Origin: Dichomitus squalens LYAD-421 SS1
Lineage: Eukaryota > Basidiomycota > Agaricomycetes > Polyporales > Polyporaceae
NCBI RefSeq assembly: GCF_000275845.1
Contig: NW_006766888.1
Coordinates: forward strand, 90,766 to 128,494
Length of the DNA: 37,729 nucleotides
Direction: 5' to 3'
Shown: positions 33,153 through 37,729 of the stretch, piece by piece
Layout of the letters: each line of letters opens with the position of its first letter
How positions within the stretch are numbered: the first letter of the stretch is position 1
Notes under the pieces: generated by a model
What the model was told of the DNA's origin: nothing
What the model saw: only the letters and a program-made list of their open reading frames with translations
Database searches by the model: none
Made by a program: the position numbers and the translations under genes

Positions 33153-34927
33153 GCGGGTAGTCAGGACTGGTTTGGTATCCTTCTTGGCGGTTTCGAAACG
33201 CATCGCAGGACAGGATACTTATCAAATGCTCGCTGGCCTTGTAATCAAGGCTATTTTTCACACAGAATCTGTCTGGGATTGGTGTACGAACGTGCTGACA
33301 CTTCAAGGCGCTCCAGGATGAGAATCAGCTACACCGAGCGATCGTCTGGGACAGCGAGTAAATGCTAGGCTATAGGACGTTTTCACTTCGCCTCGCGACC
33401 GTACAAATATCCCTATGGTGCGCTGCCGGAAGCCACCTAACTTAACTTAGAATGGGAAAGTATTAGTCGTGCGTGTTAGCGTGGCATCGCCAAGTTTTCC
33501 AGAAAGAAATGACGAAGAGTCAAATTGCAGACTGAGGTGAACAGTCGCGGCGGCTGAGTAAAGCCTAGGCCTGACGCCTGAGGCCTGAACGTTGAAGCCT
33601 TTCGAGGAGTCGGGACTGTGGGCAGCCGCTCGTAACGGCCCGGGGCCCGTCTTCGGGAAACTCCGGCCAACGAAACTCAGATGCCAAGAGGCGCCTTGAT
33701 GTTGCTTTCTTCGAATTTCCTTCAATACTACCTGCTCTCAACATTCCAACGGGTCCCTGTAGCGCTCTTTTCGGTAAATTCTCATGATATAGAATGATAC
33801 AGTTAATTCGAGCCATACTAGCAACTCAGCGTTCACCCGGAGAACTTCGACAAGCTTCAGGTTGAACTCGGTGCAGGCTAGCATCTCGCGGTGAGTCTTC
33901 TGGCGACTTGGTAACGAACGATCCCCTCAGGAGTCGTAGGTTCAGGCGTAAGGGTGAGGTAGAGGTTAGGAACGGGCAGGAGTCCTCCCGTATGCCTCTT
34001 CCAATCGCCTTGTTTGAGCTGCCAATACCGGATGCCTCCGCTTCGAGTCGTTCTGCACGAATGGCTCAAATGCTATTCAATGACGCTTTGAGGCACACCT
34101 CATAGCTTGTTGTGCATCCCATCGTGAGTACCTGACTTACTGCTGTTTTGAGTGTATAAGTTCCGGAGACCAGAGACATGGCAAAAGAATTCCATCACGG
34201 GGAGTGATGACTCCGATACAGTGCTCAGCATAGCACAGTGAGGTACGTCTCCCTTCTTTCAGGGCGACGTTCCATTCTGTGCATAGGCTCAAATATACGG
34301 GCCTGCTCATCGGCTGTACGTGGCAGGCATTGTCCCGCACGTTGACTATGCTATCTGATGATGACGATAGGAACTTGTAGGACCTCTTCGAAACTGGCCA
34401 GATTTACCTGTGTCTCCACTAAACTCAGGTTTCAGTGTTGCACTGGAAATGTCCGATTGGCGAAGGTTCTGTCTGGAAGCGTCACTGTCAGACATATACA
34501 TCTAAAACTACCGGCTCTATTGACGTCATAAGACCCTTTTGGTATCCGTGAGTTTGTTTCCTGCCTCAAAGTCCGCGACGGATACTTCACATAGGTGTAC
34601 TGAATTTCATTGAGCCTTGGATGCATACAGAGTTGTAAAGCGAAGGGCTATGGAGATACAGGAACGTGTGTACGTCCAGTAGTAGGTGTCTCGTACCCTT
34701 CGTGTATGCAGTGACTTAATCAGTTCCATGTCCGCCGGCTAGGTGTCACGCCGGATGGCTGATTGCAACCGAAGTCAGACGTCAATGAGTATTTCACTTC
34801 GTCATCCATTTTCTACATCCTCAAGAAGATCGTCGAGAAGCTACAGCGGTGCACTTCCTCTGGCAGGCCTATATTCTTAAGGCCTTATAATCGCTCTCCA
34901 TATCCCCTCCACCCTCTGCACCAAGCA
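33153..34927. other. Intergenic DNA, nothing assignable
   Basis: Minus-strand frames at 33447-33816 and small frames at 33878-34340 have no motif. A GC-rich cluster of GCCTGA/AGGCCT repeats lies at about 33563-33592. Confidence 0.4.
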
Positions 34928-36536
34928 ATGTTACCCTCTCATTCAGAGCCTTCAGCACCTCCGGGAACAGAGATCAATGACCTCGCACTGAGCATCACAC
35001 GATGGTGTGCAGGGAGCCTCGCGAACGCCACGCTCCAGATCGGCTTGTCGTGTTTTCTACATGGTGAGTGATTTTTGTAAAGCCTTGAACTATGTGAATT
35101 GAACGAATCTCAGGAACCCTCACTTCGATGGTCATGGTCGCAACGTTTCTCCTCCTGTGCGTCAACTCCCCCCTTCACTGAATTTCTTTATTACTTCTGA
35201 CTGGGAATCCAGGCGCAAGGGCTTACAAAACATATCTGTGCAAATTTTATTCCCGAGCACCCTGCTCTTGTACATGTCCACGACCTTATACATGGTAGCC
35301 GAGATCTGGTATATCTACAGCTTACACCTAATGGCCTCTGGATCAGCTGATGGAATAAAATCGGCATCCTACGGAACCAGCGGCTTGGTCGCATTCGAGG
35401 CAGCCCTCCATAAACAATCTTGGATGTTCACTTCAGCAGTTGGCGTGAATGTGTGTGTGTGTGTCATTGGCCTCTTCAAATCGTCTCCTCATCGACTATA
35501 TACGTTTTCAGGTCATCCTAGGGGACGGAATCGTCTGGTGGCGAGCATGCGTTCTCTGGAATCATCGGATCGTCTACTATCTTGGACCTATCCTGCTCCT
35601 AGCTATGCTTGGTAAGCCGGCGGACTATCTCAGCCACACTCTCCCGAAAAGGCTGACGTTTCGTAGCGTTTGGCTTGCTTGCAATCCACTTCACACCACA
35701 TCGACAACTCAGCAACCCGGTGTTCCTCCTGAGGGGGAACCGGATGGGCGACGTGGCTGTGATGCTTTCGCTCACCACAAACGTGATCGCGACGTCGCTC
35801 ATCGCAATCAAAGCATTGTCAGTTCCTACTCAGCATCGACAATGTCTCATATTCTCAGCTGACGACCCATTTATTGTCCGGCAACGCAGACAGCACAGAC
35901 GGCTATTACAGGAACACCTCGGTGAGGGTTACCCCAGTCGGACGCGTGTCTGGCGAGCTCTGGCGCTGCTCGTTGAGTCCGGTATGATCTACTGCGCGCT
36001 ACTGGTAGGACAATACCATCTTTGCGTACTTCTGTTTTCAGTCCCGTTCTGACACGCTCCTTCAGTTGGCGGCTGTCATCGACCAGATAGATCAGCCAAC
36101 CGGGCCAGCAGGCCCTACAGAGCCTGATAGCTTATTCCAGAACATCATTACCTTTTTTACGTACGGCTGTTTCGTACATATCGTGGTGAGTATAGAGCGA
36201 GCTCTCGTCCGCCTCGCATCTTCCTGACTGCTACTGTTTCCTGAGGCTATCTACCCCGTCCTCATCATCGTTTTAGTGGCAATGCAACGATCGCCAATCG
36301 ACGCAGGAATCACTCAGTATCTGCACCTTGCCGCAGACCCGTCTGGGACTGAACGTAATGGCGAGAGGACAAGCACCCTCGTGTTTGGACCTGCTGAACC
36401 TGGGCTATCTACATTCCACAATTCAATGCCTGACACCATCATAGAGCTTCAAGCAAGATCCAAACCCCAGAGCGATGGACAGATTGAAGAATGTGCTACA
36501 TTCGATATGGGTTGGGATCAGGGGGCAGCAGCATGA
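34928..36536 (+). CDS. Seven-helix membrane protein of an Agaricomycete family (not DUF6533)
   Basis: Eight exons hold phase: 34928-35063, 35114-35156, 35213-35450, 35512-35611, 35667-35817, 35890-36004, 36066-36185 and 36246-36536. They give 397 residues. After MLPSHSEPSAPPGTEINDLA come helices at NATLQIGLSCFLHG, TSMVMVATFLLL, ILFPSTLLLYMSTTLYMVAE, VILGDGIVWWRACVLWNHRI, VYYLGPILLLAML, MLSLTTNVIATSLIAIKAL, ALALLVESGMIYCALL and AIYPVLIIVLVAMQ. The D(G/A)IVWWRACVLW motif after the third loop and the RRLLQEHLG...LLVESG block recur in many Agaricomycete serpentine proteins of unknown function. The hydrophilic C-terminus (about 85 residues) is intracellular if the topology is receptor-like, which is inference. 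All splice sites are ordinary, so the gene looks intact. Confidence 0.85.
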
Positions 36537-37241
36537 GACATCGTCTGAGCAGTGTAGTGAGGTTTGGCGGCTCTGACTCATCGCATCACAGTCTTCACGA
36601 TAGATCATCATTAGCATATATAACATCGTACAAAGCTCCATTACTTGTCAGGTCGCCCTGGTGAAAGGATCATGTCCACATTCGGTCTACCCCCTCCTCG
36701 GCGATGACGGCGAGGCTTTCGTTACTCGATTCCTTCCAAGTGCCTCCGGCCTCCAGAGTCCACCCCACCAGACGACCGAGCTGGTAAGATTCTACCCAGA
36801 ACCTCTGCAACGCCGGGGGCGTACTGTGGCAATTGATGAACGCCTGCGCGGAGAGCACGGTTTGTCTCCAGACAGTCGCAGCCGTCTGCTGGCGGATAGG
36901 CCACTGGATCTGTACCAACAAGTACGAGATGGAGGTTCCATTCAGCCCATCGCCAAGCTTTCTCTGTCGACAGGAATGGATCTACGTGAGCAGACGGTAC
37001 GCCATCAAACCCCATATGCAGCAAAGCGCTCACAAAGTCGATGTGTGGCGTCTTGCTCAACGACATCGCGAGGACGAGACGCGTGGTTGCACGGAGACTG
37101 CTCTAATGGCCTGAAAAGAGCTTCCGACATCCTTAGCAACTGACTCTCCAGCACGCGCACGCCCAAGCAGCGCGGGCGGCTATCCGCGAGTGCTTGGCTG
37201 ATCTCCTCAGGGCACCGTTGAGCACCCGGTGTCCACAATTG
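36537..37241. other. Intergenic DNA before the right LTR
   Basis: A minus-strand frame at 36670-36921 (ALQRFWVESYQLGRLVGWTL) reads like a piece of protein and may be a relic exon. I found no joining exons or family. No other feature was seen up to the LTR. Confidence 0.4.
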
Positions 37242-37515
37242 TGTTAGAGTTCACGAGTTCACGCTTCACGCATCAGGCGCTGTAGGCCGGCATCTCCCGT
37301 TCACACTATACTAGCACCCGTCACATAACCAACGTCCCTCACTCGTTCCATCATCTCCCCGAGTGAGGGTACGTCGTCTCTCGCGTTACCCACATACTCA
37401 CCGTACTCACTATGTCCTGTAGCGCCTCATACTTTGGGCTACAGGTAATGAAACTCACTCGTTCCATCATCTCCCCGAGTGAGGCGCCTCATACTTTGGG
37501 CTACAGAATTTAACA
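37242..37515 (+). mobile_element. 5' LTR of a second copia-type element
   Basis: The block runs from TGTTAGAG to AATTTAACA (TGTTA/TAACA ends), about 274 bp, and is followed at once by GGTTATGAGCCCC, the same half initiator-tRNA primer site used by the left element. The LTR sequence itself is unrelated to the left LTR. AATTG (37237-37241) would be the 5' target duplication. The exact 5' edge is inferred from the inverted ends; the 3' edge is firm. Confidence 0.65.
37336..37506 (+). repeat. Two alternating hairpin-forming repeats inside the right LTR
   Basis: Unit A (CTCACTCG-14 nt-CGAGTGAG) occurs at 37336-37369 (arms 10 bp) and 37454-37483 (arms 8 bp). Unit B (GCGCCTCATACTTTGGGCTACAG) occurs at 37422-37444 and 37484-37506. 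The first B copy begins with CTGTAGC, pairing with its own GCTACAG. The second A and B copies are fused, as if an A-B cassette had been duplicated close to the LTR end. Confidence 0.85.
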
Positions 37516-37729
37516 GGTTATGAGCCCCTGCGCCTGAAGTTCCTGCCAGGCCTCTGTAGTCACCCCTTTTTGCGACCCCTCGCCTTCTCTCGAGTCACCC
37601 TAGTCTCAGGATCACTCTTTTTACCGCCGCTACGATCCCGGCCGGCGTTTTGTGGCGCATATACCACTGTATCGTTATTGCGGTGCGCATATAGCCACCC
37701 GTTTTTTTTTGCATTATGACTGGATCAGA
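37516..37729 (+). mobile_element. Internal 5' leader of the right copia-type element (partial)
   Basis: The primer site GGTTATGAGCCCC opens the segment. About 185 bp of leader follow, ending in a run of T. An ATG at 37716 begins MTGS, which would be a reasonable Gag start. The rest lies off the right edge, so the coding assignment cannot be tested here. Confidence 0.55.

Noticed and set aside
1..37729. CRISPR array, prokaryotic operon or biosynthetic gene cluster
   Set aside because: No regular spacer-repeat array, all real genes have spliceosomal introns, and the neighbours do not share a pathway.

Overview
The window is nuclear DNA of a filamentous basidiomycete, most likely an Agaricomycete (Polyporales-like). 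The reasons are: protein genes cut by many short GT-AG introns (about 45-80 nt), pyrimidine-rich leaders before the ATGs, several seven-helix proteins of the Agaricomycete DUF6533 type, a Ferritin_2/Rds1-like secreted protein, and Ty1/copia LTR elements with a half-tRNA initiator-Met primer site. No bacterial-type operon, rRNA, tRNA or CRISPR array was seen. All gene models here are hand-spliced from the sequence.

Layout. The window is bracketed by two unrelated copia-type elements facing outward: a 5' LTR on the minus strand at 112-471 (its body lies off the left edge) and a 5' LTR on the plus strand at 37242-37515 (its body lies off the right edge). From 472 to about 17.5 kb the DNA is accessory in character. 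It holds a truncated DUF6533 fragment (472-865), a spliced DUF6533 gene on the minus strand (1365-3259), a further decayed tail (about 4140), a long gene-poor stretch with diverged repeats and exon-like remnants (4.2-12.8 kb), and a second DUF6533 gene (12808-14443).

From 17.5 to 30.8 kb lies a compact core block: a zinc-finger SF1 RNA helicase of the SDE3/MOV10 type (17570-21007, +), a small glycine-rich membrane-associated protein (21382-21849, -), a NIPA-type magnesium transporter (22472-24178, -), an aminopeptidase P divergent from it (24574-27865, +), a five-helix membrane protein of unknown role (28027-29052, -), and a secreted ferritin-like protein divergent from that (29653-30790, +), whose reading frame is cut by an in-frame TAA. 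A second accessory block follows: a third DUF6533 gene (31468-33152) and a seven-helix protein of another Agaricomycete family (34928-36536).

The genes do not form a metabolic cluster. The most unusual signal is in the exon structure. All three DUF6533 genes make sense only if very small exons are spliced in, including a 2-nt AG exon flanked by two normal-sized introns at an equivalent place in two, and probably three, of the paralogues.
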